64,000 nucleotides of DNA from Hylemonella sp. (lineage in GTDB: Bacteria; Pseudomonadota; Gammaproteobacteria; Burkholderiales; Burkholderiaceae_C). The notes beneath the pieces were generated by a model that was not told where the DNA came from, searched no databases, and saw only the letters and a program-made list of their open reading frames with translations. This document shows positions 55,004 through 63,591 of the stretch, piece by piece. The stretch lies in contig NZ_JAPZSV010000005.1 in NCBI RefSeq assembly GCF_027532185.1, positions 310,001 through 374,000 on the forward strand, read 5' to 3'. The translations under genes and the position numbers were made by a program. Position 1 is the first letter of the stretch, and each line of letters starts with the position of its first letter.

Positions 55004-56623
55004 TCAGCCCCGCTCCGTTCCGTCGACGAGGTAGCGCCGCACCACGGGCGGCGTGTCGCCGACCTGGAAGGCGCGTGCGCGGTTGCGCAGCTCGGCGTCG
55101 TCGGCCGTCATGCGCGAGATGCGGCGCAGGTGCTCGGTCCAGGACTCGTCGAGGATGTGCTCGATGAAGACGCCCGGGTGGCCCAGGTCGTGCAGCAGCT
55201 CCCATTTGAGCGCGCCGCGGCGCAGGCGGCTGCGGCGGTACTCCTGCATCACCTCGCGGAAGGCCGCTTCCTGGGCTGGGTCGATGCGGTACTCGATGGT
55301 CACGAGCACGTGGCCGGTGGTGGGTGGATCGGCCAGCACAGGCGCGGCCAGCTCGTTGCTGGGCGTGAGGTTTTCCTCGCGGATGCGCGGCGCGCTGCTG
55401 CGGCCCACCCAGAACAGCATGAGCGTGGTGGACACCGCGGCGATGCACAGGCTGGCGCCCACGCTGCTCCAGGTGGCCACCTGGCCCCACACGGCCGCAC
55501 CCAGCGCGCCCGAGCCCATGAGGGCCATCTGGTAGAGCGACATGCCGCGGGCGCGTACCCAGTCGGGCAGGGCCTGCTGGGCCGAGACGCTGAGCGAGTT
55601 GGCCACGGTGATCCAGGCCATGCCACCGACGAACATCACGGGCACGGCGATGTAGAGATTGGGTGCCCAGGCCATGAGCGCCATGGCGGCGGCCTGCACC
55701 ACGATGCCGCCGTTGACGCGCTGGTCCTGGCTGTAGGCCTGGCGCAGGCGCGGCATGAGGAGCACGGCGAAGATGGCGCCCAGGCCCATGGCCGCCAGCA
55801 GCAGGGTGAAGACGCCGGCATCGCCGGCGTGCAGGCCGCGCGCCACCAGGGGCAGCAGGGCCAGCAGCGCAGTGGAGTGGCCGTAGAACAGGGCGATGCG
55901 CAGCAGCACGCGGCGCAGCCGGGCCGAGTGCATGACGAACTGCAGGCCGGTGCGCATGGCGCTGAAAAGCTTTTCGCGGCCCAGCGGGTTGGGCGGCTGC
56001 TCGCGCCGCCAGCGCATGATCACGAAACCTGCCAGCACCGAGAGCACGGCGTTGAGCGCGAAGACGTAGAGGGTGCCGGCGCTGGCGATCAGGGCGCCCG
56101 CGGCCAGCGGCCCGACGATGCGCGAGGCGTTCATGGCCGCGCCATTGAGCGCCAGCGCGGCGGGCAGCTGCGGGCGCGGTACGAGCTCGGGCACGATGGC
56201 GGCGAACACCGGCCAGCGCATGGCCAGGCCGATGCCGTTGGCGAAGGTGAAGAGCAGCAGCAGCGCCGGCGTCATCACCTCGGCCAGCAGGGCGACGCAG
56301 GTCAGCACCGCCACGGCGGCGACCCAGAACTGGGTGGCGATGAAATAGCGCCGCCGGTCCAGGATGTCGGCCATGGCGCCGCTGGGCAGCCCGAGCAGGA
56401 AGACCGGCAGGGTGGAGGCGGTCTGCACCAGCGCGACCCAGATGGGCGTGGTGGCCAGCGTGGTCATCATCCACGCGGCGGCCACGTCGTTCATCCACAT
56501 ACAGATGTTGGCCACCAGCCAGGTGCTCCAGAGCATGCGAAACACGGGCGCGCGCAGCGGCGCCAGGGCGGAGGCGGATTCCGGCGGCGCTGTGCCGGTT
56601 GGCGGGTCGCGGGACGGGGGCAT
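55004..56623 (-). CDS. MFS_3-family transporter with C-terminal dimeric alpha/beta-barrel domain
   Basis: Major-facilitator protein of 539 residues, EntS-like. Twelve membrane helices occupy about 25-425 (VFRMLWSTWLVANICMWMN start; PSGAMADILDRRRY loop between helices 2 and 3). After about 435 there is a soluble domain (HVLVTIEYRIDPAQEAAFREVM...WELLHDLGHPGVFIEHIL, in pieces) that resembles antibiotic-biosynthesis monooxygenase-like barrels. This fusion is known in the MFS_3 group; the domain could sense or modify the exported compound. Followed by TauE. Confidence 0.88.
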   Translation of the reverse strand: MPPSRDPPTGTAPPESASALAPLRAPVFRMLWSTWLVANICMWMNDVAAAWMMTTLATTPIWVALVQTASTLPVFLLGLPSGAMADILDRRRYFIATQFWVAAVAVLTCVALLAEVMTPALLLLFTFANGIGLAMRWPVFAAIVPELVPRPQLPAALALNGAAMNASRIVGPLAAGALIASAGTLYVFALNAVLSVLAGFVIMRWRREQPPNPLGREKLFSAMRTGLQFVMHSARLRRVLLRIALFYGHSTALLALLPLVARGLHAGDAGVFTLLLAAMGLGAIFAVLLMPRLRQAYSQDQRVNGGIVVQAAAMALMAWAPNLYIAVPVMFVGGMAWITVANSLSVSAQQALPDWVRARGMSLYQMALMGSGALGAAVWGQVATWSSVGASLCIAAVSTTLMLFWVGRSSAPRIREENLTPSNELAAPVLADPPTTGHVLVTIEYRIDPAQEAAFREVMQEYRRSRLRRGALKWELLHDLGHPGVFIEHILDESWTEHLRRISRMTADDAELRNRARAFQVGDTPPVVRRYLVDGTERG

Positions 56624-56662
56624 GGCGCTATTGTGGAGCAGGCCCGCGCCCCGTCGCCGGCC

Positions 56663-58123
56663 CTACTTGCGCCAGAAGCCCGCGGTGAAGAGCACCAGCA
56701 CGCTGAGCAGCTCCAGGCGGCCGAGCAGCATGGCGAAGGACAGCACCCAGAGCTGAAAGGGGTTGAGGCCACCGAAGTTGCCGGCCGGCCCGACCTCGCC
56801 CAGGCCCGGGCCGATGTTGTTCACCGTGGCGACCACAGCGGAGAAGGCGGTCACGATGTCCAAGCCGCTGACGAGCAGCAGAAAGGTCAGACCCATGGTG
56901 GCCGCGCCGTAGATCAGCATGTAGCCGAGCACCGAAGCCATCACGGCCGGCGGCACGGTCTTGCCGCCGAGGGTGACGGGGTTGACGACGCGCGGGTGGA
57001 TGATGCGCACAAGCTCGCGCCGCGCCTGCTTGATCAGCAGCACCATGCGGACCATCTTGATGCCGCCGCCCGTGGATCCGGCGCAGGAGACGAAGCAGCC
57101 CAGGAAGAGCAGCAGCACGGGCGCGGCCACCGGCCACTGCGCGTAGTCGGTGGAGGCGTAGCCCGTGGTGGTGGCCAGCGAGACCACGTGGAAGGCGCTG
57201 GCGCGCAGGGCCGCTTGCCAGTCCTCATGCTGGCGGTGCACCAGCAGCAGGAACGTGAGCGCAGCGATGGACGCGACGAGCACGATGACATAGGTGCGGA
57301 TCTCGCGGTCGGCGGTGATGGGGCGCAGGCTGCGTGAGCGGATCACGACGAAGTAGCGCAGGAAGCTGATGCCCGACAGCGTCATGAAGACGATGGCCAC
57401 GGCCTCGATCAGCGGTGAGTTCCAGTAACCGAAGCTCGCGTCGTGCGAGGAGAAGCCGCCCAGGCCCATGGTGGAGCACATGTGCATGAAGGCGTCGGGC
57501 CAGCTCATGCCGGCCCAGCGGTAGGCCAGCAGGCAGGCGGCGGAGAACACGAAGTACACCGTCCACAGGCCGCGCGCGGTCTCGGCGATGCGCGGGGTGA
57601 AGCGCGTGTCCTTCATCGGCCCCGGGGTCTCGGCCTTGTAGAGCTGCACGCCGCCCAGGCCCAGCAGCGGCAGGATGGCCACCACCAGCAGCATGATGCC
57701 CAGGCCGCCGATGAGCTGCAGGAAGCAGCGCCAGACGTTGACCGAGACTGGCAGCGTGTCCAGGCCCTGCAGCGCGGTGGCGCCGGTGGCGGTGAGCGCG
57801 CTCATGGCTTCGAAGTAGGCGTGGCTCCAGCTGATGCCCGGCACGGTGTAGTACAGCGGCAGCGCCGAGTAGGCGGTGAGCACCACCCAGACCAGGTTGA
57901 CGAGCAGGAAGCCGTCGCGCGCCTGCAGCTCACGCCGGTGCCGTCGCGTGGCCAGCCACAGCAGCCAGCCGCTGACCAGGGTGAGCGCGCCGCTGGCGGC
58001 CCAGACCCCGCGCAGCGCGGGGGCGTCCTCGGCCCAGGCCCAGGCCAGTGGCACCAGAAAGGCCAGCGAGAAGGCCATGAGGATGCGCGCGAGCAAGACC
58101 AGGGCGGGCAGGAACATCTGCAT
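56663..58123 (-). CDS. trkH: Trk potassium uptake system membrane subunit
   Basis: K+ channel-like pore subunit of 486 residues with four membrane-pore-membrane units. Selectivity filter segments include TATGATAL (P1) and SCAGSTGGGIKMVR (P3); the other two are degenerate as normal. It needs TrkA for gating, encoded 13 bases upstream on the same strand. E. coli TrkH is 483 residues. Confidence 0.95.
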   Translation of the reverse strand: MQMFLPALVLLARILMAFSLAFLVPLAWAWAEDAPALRGVWAASGALTLVSGWLLWLATRRHRRELQARDGFLLVNLVWVVLTAYSALPLYYTVPGISWSHAYFEAMSALTATGATALQGLDTLPVSVNVWRCFLQLIGGLGIMLLVVAILPLLGLGGVQLYKAETPGPMKDTRFTPRIAETARGLWTVYFVFSAACLLAYRWAGMSWPDAFMHMCSTMGLGGFSSHDASFGYWNSPLIEAVAIVFMTLSGISFLRYFVVIRSRSLRPITADREIRTYVIVLVASIAALTFLLLVHRQHEDWQAALRASAFHVVSLATTTGYASTDYAQWPVAAPVLLLFLGCFVSCAGSTGGGIKMVRMVLLIKQARRELVRIIHPRVVNPVTLGGKTVPPAVMASVLGYMLIYGAATMGLTFLLLVSGLDIVTAFSAVVATVNNIGPGLGEVGPAGNFGGLNPFQLWVLSFAMLLGRLELLSVLVLFTAGFWRK

Positions 58124-58136
58124 GGCGAAGGGGCTC

Positions 58137-59528
58137 TCAGCCGAAGAAGGTGGCGCTGACCTGGAACAGGCGCTCCACCTCTCGCACCAGACGCTTGTTC
58201 GGGATGAAGATCACGATATGGTCGCCGTCCTCGATCAGGGTGTCGTGGTGCGGCATCAGCACCTCGGACTTGCGGCCTTCGCCGCGCACGATGACGCCGA
58301 AGCGCGCGCCCTCCGGCAGCCGGACCTCCTCGATGCGCCGGCCCACGAGGCGCGAGGTCTTGACGTCGCCGCGCGCGATGCCTTCCAGCGCCTCGGCCGC
58401 GCCGCGGCGCAGGCTGTGCACGGCCACCACATCGCCGCGGCGGACGTGGGTGAGCAGCTCGCCGATGACGGTCTGCGCGGGCGAGATGGCGATGTCGATG
58501 GTCGAGCCCTGCATCATGTCGGCATAGGCGCGCCGGTTGATGAGCGCCATCACGCGGCGTGCGCCCAGGCGCTTGGCCAGCATGGCCGACATGATGTTGT
58601 CCTCGTCGTCGCTGGTCAGGGCGAGAAAGAGGTCCATCTCGCTGACGTTCTCCTCCAGCAGCAGGTCTTCCTCGACGGCGTCGCCGTTGAGCACGAGCAT
58701 CTGGGTCGGCAGCTGGCTGGCCAGGTAGTCGCAGCGCTGGGTGTTTTGTTCAATGAGCTTGACTTGGCACTGGTTCACGAGGCTGCGCGCCAGCCGCAAG
58801 CCCACCTTGCCGCCGCCGGCGATCATGACGCGCTGCACGGGCTGGTCCAGGTTGTGCAGCGCCGCCAGCACCAGGCGGATCTGGTCGGCCGCGGCGAGCA
58901 CGAAGATCTCGTCGCCGGGCAGCACGCGCGTGCTGGCGTCCGCGGGCACCTCGGTGTCCATGCGGTAGAGCGCGACCACGCGCATCTGCGCCACGGGCAG
59001 GCGTTCGCGGAATTCCGCGATGGTCCGGTTGGCCAGGATGCTGCTGCTCGTGACGCGCACCGCGGCCAGGCAGACCCGGCCGTCGGCGAAAGAGAGCACC
59101 TGCAGCGCCTCGGGGTAGTCGATGAGCTGATGGATGTAGCGCATCACCGACTCCTCGGGGCAGATGACGTGGTCCACCGCAAAGCCGTTCTTGGACAGCA
59201 GCGCGTCGCCCTCGACGAACTCGGGCGAGCGTACGCGTGCGATGGTCACCGGCACGTTGAAGAGGTCGTGCGCGATCTTGCACACCGCGAGATTGGATTC
59301 ATCGAGCGCGGCGCAGGCGATCAGCATGTCGGCGTCCTGCGCGCCGGCCTCACGCAGCACCGAGGGCTGGATGCCGTTGCCCACGACGCCGCGCAGGTCC
59401 AGCCGCTCCTCGAGCTGGCGCAGGCGCACCGGGTCCTGGTCGATGACGGTGATGCCGTTCTGTTCGGAGCTCAGGCTTTCGGCCACGCTTTCGCCCACGC
59501 GACCGGCGCCGAGGATGATGATGTTCAT
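58137..59528 (-). CDS. trkA: Trk potassium uptake NAD-binding regulator
   Basis: Peripheral gating subunit of 463 residues with two RCK (NAD/NADH-binding + TrkA-C) halves. First dinucleotide loop ILGAGRVGES (about 4-13), second IAGGGKVGLRLA (about 236-247), each followed by the usual Asp/Glu end (VIDQDP; LIEQNT). E. coli TrkA is 458 residues. Followed 13 bases later by trkH. By analogy it is a possible target of PtsN. Confidence 0.96.
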   Translation of the reverse strand: MNIIILGAGRVGESVAESLSSEQNGITVIDQDPVRLRQLEERLDLRGVVGNGIQPSVLREAGAQDADMLIACAALDESNLAVCKIAHDLFNVPVTIARVRSPEFVEGDALLSKNGFAVDHVICPEESVMRYIHQLIDYPEALQVLSFADGRVCLAAVRVTSSSILANRTIAEFRERLPVAQMRVVALYRMDTEVPADASTRVLPGDEIFVLAAADQIRLVLAALHNLDQPVQRVMIAGGGKVGLRLARSLVNQCQVKLIEQNTQRCDYLASQLPTQMLVLNGDAVEEDLLLEENVSEMDLFLALTSDDEDNIMSAMLAKRLGARRVMALINRRAYADMMQGSTIDIAISPAQTVIGELLTHVRRGDVVAVHSLRRGAAEALEGIARGDVKTSRLVGRRIEEVRLPEGARFGVIVRGEGRKSEVLMPHHDTLIEDGDHIVIFIPNKRLVREVERLFQVSATFFG

Positions 59529-59552
59529 GGGGTCGGAGGACTTCGCCAGCGC

Positions 59553-60236
59553 TTACTCGGCCACCCGCTCCCGGCGGCCCGCGCCGCCGTACAGGTCCAA
59601 GCAGCGTTCGCGCCAGGCGTGCACCGGATCGTCTTCGGCCAGCAGCTCGAAGGTGCTGCTGGTGCGCGCCCACATGAAGGCGCCGAAGGCCAGGTAGTCG
59701 GCATAGCCCGGCTGTTCGCCGCTGAGGTAAGCGTGGTGAGACAGCGCCAGGCGCATGGGCTGCAGGCCGCGGCGGAAGGCGTCCAGGCGGTCTTCGCGGC
59801 CGGCCTGCAGCTCTTCCAGCGTGGTCTTGTAGCTCTTCTCGCGCGAGGCGCGAAAGTAGGCCTGGTCGGCCGGGTCCAGGCGCTCGTGCAGGTCCTTGAG
59901 AACCAGCCGCGCGATCGGGCCGTGCAGGCTGGTCTGGGCCCAGTACTGGAAGAACTTGAGCACGGGCATGGATTCGGGCGTGAGCAGACGTGGTGTGTCG
60001 GGGAAGGCGGCGTCCAGGTGCTGCACGATGGCCCAGCTGTCGGTGATGAGTTTCCCCTCGTGCCCGATGGTGGGGATGGTGAGCTTGTCGCCGCCGCTGG
60101 CCAGGCTGGGGATGTCGGTGAAGAGCACGTCCTTGACCTCGAAGGGGATGCCCTTGTGCAGCAGGGCCATGCGCACACGCCAGCTGTTGGGCGAGAAATG
60201 GGCGCGACGGGCGTTGACGAGGTCGTAGAGCAGCAT
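59553..60236 (-). CDS. Glutathione S-transferase family protein
   Basis: Cytosolic GST of 227 residues with N-terminal thioredoxin-like domain (NARRAHFSPNSWRVRMALLHKG, about 8-29; Ser/Asn region as active centre) and a C-terminal helical domain (about 90-227). The VPTI cis-Pro region reads TIPTIGHEGKLITDSWAIVQ (about 55-74). It conjugates or reduces with glutathione; which substrate is unknown. gshA in the window shows glutathione can be made. It follows the glycosyltransferase gene by 34 bases and ends 24 bases before trkA. Confidence 0.9.
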   Translation of the reverse strand: MLLYDLVNARRAHFSPNSWRVRMALLHKGIPFEVKDVLFTDIPSLASGGDKLTIPTIGHEGKLITDSWAIVQHLDAAFPDTPRLLTPESMPVLKFFQYWAQTSLHGPIARLVLKDLHERLDPADQAYFRASREKSYKTTLEELQAGREDRLDAFRRGLQPMRLALSHHAYLSGEQPGYADYLAFGAFMWARTSSTFELLAEDDPVHAWRERCLDLYGGAGRRERVAE

Positions 60237-60270
60237 GAAGAGGTGTCCTTGGATGAAATGAAAGGGAAGG

Positions 60271-61797
60271 TCAGGAGGCGTCCTGGCGGCGTGGCGCGGG
60301 GCGACCGCCCCAGCCGTGGCAGATGTAGAGGCGAAAGCGCGAGATCACGCGCCCGGCATGCTGCGTGTTCCAGCTGTCGCCGAGCTCGCAGCGTTCGAAC
60401 AGGCCCTCGCCCACCGGGATCTGGTAGGACTGCTGCGACCAGTCGAGCACGATGGCGCTGTAGTAGCGGCGTAGCGGGCCATGCCATTGTTCGAGCTGGT
60501 CGGCCTCGGGCGTGAGCACATAGACGGGCAGAGGCTGCGCATACCAGGCCAGGCGGGTGCCCAGGCTGCGGTGCTGTACGGCCAGGCGCGGGATGCCGTG
60601 CTCGCGTGCGAGCTGCTGGGCGTGCAGGCCGGCCATGCGCCAGCCGTAGAACTCGGCAAAGGGGTTGCTGCGCTCGGGTTCGCCGCTGCCGGGTTCTTCA
60701 CTGGCCAGCCAGGGCGGGCCGCCGAGCAGGAGCAGCAGGTAGAGCAGCAGGACGCACAGGGCCTGGGCCCCGCCGAGCACCCAGATCAGCTGGCGCTGCC
60801 CGCGGGTCCAGAGCGCGGCCAGGCCCAGGCCGGCAAAGGGCGCCAGGGCGGTCCAGGCCGGTGCGGTCCAGAGCGTGAGGCTGGTGTTGCTGCCCGCATA
60901 GATGGCCAGCGCGCCCAGGGGAACGGCGAAGAAGCCCAGCAGCCAGGTCTGCGCACGGTTCAGGCCCAGGCCGCCCAGCACGTCATGGCGCAGGCCGCAG
61001 ACGCCCCAGATCAGCAGCGGGTAGAGCAGGGCCTGGGCCAGCAGGAAAAGCAGCAGGCGGCCGGGCTCCCAGGGGTTGCCGAACAGCTGCTGCAGCGGCT
61101 CCAGCAGCAGCGGCCAGCCTTGTTGCGCATGCCACCACAGCAAGGGCAGCAGCATGAGCACGGCCAGCAGCACCGCCTGCCCGGGGCCGCGCAGGCGCAG
61201 CAGGCGCGCTCCGTGGTTGCTGAGCAGACCGCACAGCGCGGGCAGCACGACGAGCCAGGCGGTGTAGCGCGCCAGACCGGCCAGGCCCAGCAGGGCGCCG
61301 AGCAGCAGCCACTCCTTGCGTCGGCGTGCGGTCTCCTCGTCGTACAGGCGCAGGGTCTGCCACAGCAGCGCGGCGGTGCAGAGCATGAGCAGGCTGTCGG
61401 GCAGCAGGGCGATGCCCATCAGGTGCAGCAAGGGCGCCAGGCTGTAGGCCAGCACGGCCCACAGGCCGGCGGCGTCGGGCGTGATCGAAGCGGGCACCAG
61501 CAGGTAGTGCAGGCGGCGCGCGATGTCGTAGACGACAAGAGCAGAGAGGGCCCACAGCGCCTCAGGCAGCAGGCGCAGCCAGCCCGCGGGGGCCTCGAAC
61601 TGCGCCAGGGGCCAGAGCAGCCAGGCCATCAGTGGCGGGTGGTCCCTGTAGGCCCAGTCGGGATGCAGGGCGTAGAGCGCGTGCAGCGCTTCGTCGGGGG
61701 ACAGGCCCAGCACCGCGCCCAGGATGAGGTGCAGCAGGGCGTGCCCTCCCAGAAGCAGGGCCAGCAGGATGGTGGGACGCGTGTTGAGGAGTCGCAC
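60271..61797 (-). CDS. Family 39 (ArnT/PMT-like) membrane glycosyltransferase
   Basis: Inner-membrane enzyme of 508 residues with about 10-12 helices. The acidic motif SPDEALHALY (about 35-44) after the first helix is the dolichyl/undecaprenyl-phosphate-sugar transferase signature. It likely moves a sugar from a lipid-phosphate carrier to lipid A, protein or glycan. The start is uncertain: GTG 61797 is chosen, and an open TTG start at 61872 would overlap the divergent CWC gene. A soluble C-terminal part (about 380-508) is periplasmic. Confidence 0.8.
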   Translation of the reverse strand: MRLLNTRPTILLALLLGGHALLHLILGAVLGLSPDEALHALYALHPDWAYRDHPPLMAWLLWPLAQFEAPAGWLRLLPEALWALSALVVYDIARRLHYLLVPASITPDAAGLWAVLAYSLAPLLHLMGIALLPDSLLMLCTAALLWQTLRLYDEETARRRKEWLLLGALLGLAGLARYTAWLVVLPALCGLLSNHGARLLRLRGPGQAVLLAVLMLLPLLWWHAQQGWPLLLEPLQQLFGNPWEPGRLLLFLLAQALLYPLLIWGVCGLRHDVLGGLGLNRAQTWLLGFFAVPLGALAIYAGSNTSLTLWTAPAWTALAPFAGLGLAALWTRGQRQLIWVLGGAQALCVLLLYLLLLLGGPPWLASEEPGSGEPERSNPFAEFYGWRMAGLHAQQLAREHGIPRLAVQHRSLGTRLAWYAQPLPVYVLTPEADQLEQWHGPLRRYYSAIVLDWSQQSYQIPVGEGLFERCELGDSWNTQHAGRVISRFRLYICHGWGGRPAPRRQDAS

Positions 61798-61866
61798 AGC
61801 AGACAGATGGGAGAGGCTGCAGTCTAAACCCCGACCCCCGGGGCTACACTGCAGGAAATCCCGGCT

Positions 61867-62097
61867 ATGCAAACCGCCCTGCCTTCATCCCTTTCTGCGG
61901 TCGACCCTTGCCGCTGCCCGCTGTGCGGCCAGCCCAATGCCTGCGGCAACGAGGTGGCGCGCGCGACGGGCCAGGCCCAGCCGCCCTGCTGGTGCACGAC
62001 GGTGACGTTCACGTCCGAATTGCTGGCGCGCGTGCCACTCGAGGCGCAAAGACAGGCCTGCATCTGCGCCGCCTGCGCGCGCGCAGCGGCGGGCTGA
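61867..62097 (+). CDS. Cysteine-rich CWC family protein
   Basis: Small protein of 76 residues with CRCPLCGQPNACG (about 15-27), CWC (41-43) and CICAACARAA (64-73), the CWC motif set. Likely a zinc- or metal-binding protein of unknown role. ATG 61867 divergent from the glycosyltransferase gene; ends three bases from the convergent cytochrome gene. Confidence 0.82.
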   Translation: MQTALPSSLSAVDPCRCPLCGQPNACGNEVARATGQAQPPCWCTTVTFTSELLARVPLEAQRQACICAACARAAAG

Positions 62098-62100
62098 GCC

Positions 62101-62403
62101 CTAGTTTGCGCCCTCGATGATCCAGCGTATCAGCGCCTCGCAGTCCGCGGGGCTGAGGCGTTCGTGCGCGGCGATGTGGGCGAACAGTCCGCCGGCACGC
62201 AGTTTCTCCGCGAGCTGGCGCGGGGCGTCAGGCTGGCCGCGGTAGCGCGCATAGTCCGCTGCGAGCTGCGCCATGCTGGGCGCGTTGCGCCGCGGCGGTT
62301 CGCCGTGGCAGCTGTAGCAGCCCTTGTCGAGCGCGAGCTGCGAGCTGGCCTGTGCCGGCAGGGCGGATGCCAGCAGCAGGGACAGCAGGAGGGATGCACG
62401 CAT
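62101..62403 (-). CDS. Small c-type cytochrome
   Basis: Exported monoheme cytochrome of 100 residues: signal peptide (about 1-19) and CYSCH heme site (CXXCH at about 29-33). The other heme ligand would be a Met; MAQL near 43 is a candidate. Resembles the short cytochromes c used in electron transfer. The start at 62403 is preferred to the extension at 62439. Divergent from the CDF gene by 56 bases. Confidence 0.87.
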   Translation of the reverse strand: MRASLLLSLLLASALPAQASSQLALDKGCYSCHGEPPRRNAPSMAQLAADYARYRGQPDAPRQLAEKLRAGGLFAHIAAHERLSPADCEALIRWIIEGAN

Positions 62404-62459
62404 GCCGCCATCCTGCCAGCAATTGGGGCCTGATAGCATGCGCGCAGAGAAAGAACATC

Positions 62460-63587
62460 ATGCTCCGCAGCACCGAAGAACAGCGCCAGGCCCTGCGATC
62501 GACCTGGGTCAGCGTCTGGGTCAACCTCTTCCTGGCCTCGGCCCAGGTCGTGATCGGCGTGTACGCCCGCTCGCAGGCCCTGATCGCCGACGGCCTGCAT
62601 TCCCTGTCCGACCTGGTGGCCGATGGCGTCGTCCTGGTGGCCGCGCGCCATTCGCACGCCGAGGCCGACGAGAATCATCCCTATGGCCACGCGCGTTTCG
62701 AGACCGCAGCGTCGCTGGCCATCGGCCTGATCCTGCTGGGCACGGGCCTGGCCCTGGTCTGGGGCGCCGGGGTGCGTCTGCACGAGGGCACGTCCGATGC
62801 GCCCGTGCACCCGCTGGCCCTGCTCGCCGCACTGCTTACGCTGGCGGCCAAGGAAGGCCTGTTCCACTACATGCGCCGCATCGGCGAGCGGCTCAAGAGC
62901 GCCATGCTGATCGCCAACGCCTGGCACGCACGGGCCGACGCGGCCTCTTCGCTGGTCGTCGCGGTGGGTATCGCCGCCAACCTGGCGGGCTGGCACAGCA
63001 TGGACGCGGTGGCGGCCATCATCGTGGGCTTCATGATCGTGAAGACGGGCTGGAGCTTCTCGGTCGATGCCTTCCACAGCCTGACCGACCACGCCCTCGA
63101 TCCGCAGGAAATCGCGCGCATCCGCCAGACCGTGCGCACAGTGGGCGGGGTGCGCGGCGTGCACAAGCTGCGCACGCGCCGCATGGGCGACTGGGCCGTG
63201 GTCGACATGCACGTCGAGGTCGACGCGCATCTCTCGGTCTCCGAGGGGCATTACATCGCGGAGCAGATCGCGGCACGGGTGAAGGACGCGCACCGCGTGG
63301 CCGAGTGCACGGTGCATGTGGACCCGGGCACGGTGCGCCACCTGCCGCACCTGCTGGCCTTGCCGCCGCGCGCCCAGGTGCAGGCCTGCGTGCAGCAGGT
63401 GCTGGGCACGGCGCCCGACGCGCTGCGCCTGCACTATCTGGAGAGCGGGCTGGAGCTGGAGGTCGAGCTGGCCGACGCCATGCCCGCCGCCGAGCGCCTG
63501 CGGGTCCGGCTGGCCCTGCAGGCCGCGCTGGGGGCGCTCACGACGCAGCCGGTGCGCGTGACGCTGCAGGCCCACGAGAAAGACTGA
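62460..63587 (+). CDS. Cation diffusion facilitator (CDF) metal exporter
   Basis: Inner-membrane divalent cation/H+ antiporter of 375 residues with six helices. Metal-site Asp/His pairs are ADGLHSLSDLVADG (D44, H47, D51) and NAWHARADAASS (about 151-162). The cytosolic C-terminal domain (about 205-290) is the usual regulatory dimer with HVEVD; a further region (about 295-375) extends beyond the short CDF size. Probably Zn2+, Fe2+ or Mn2+ efflux. ATG 62460; upstream open frame from 62352 is antisense to the cytochrome gene. Confidence 0.9.
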   Translation: MLRSTEEQRQALRSTWVSVWVNLFLASAQVVIGVYARSQALIADGLHSLSDLVADGVVLVAARHSHAEADENHPYGHARFETAASLAIGLILLGTGLALVWGAGVRLHEGTSDAPVHPLALLAALLTLAAKEGLFHYMRRIGERLKSAMLIANAWHARADAASSLVVAVGIAANLAGWHSMDAVAAIIVGFMIVKTGWSFSVDAFHSLTDHALDPQEIARIRQTVRTVGGVRGVHKLRTRRMGDWAVVDMHVEVDAHLSVSEGHYIAEQIAARVKDAHRVAECTVHVDPGTVRHLPHLLALPPRAQVQACVQQVLGTAPDALRLHYLESGLELEVELADAMPAAERLRVRLALQAALGALTTQPVRVTLQAHEKD

Positions 63588-63591
63588 GGCT

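Noticed and set aside
57876-60515. An 879-codon plus-strand frame
   Set aside because: Antisense to trkH (end), trkA and the GST gene; no motif and wrong codon bias.
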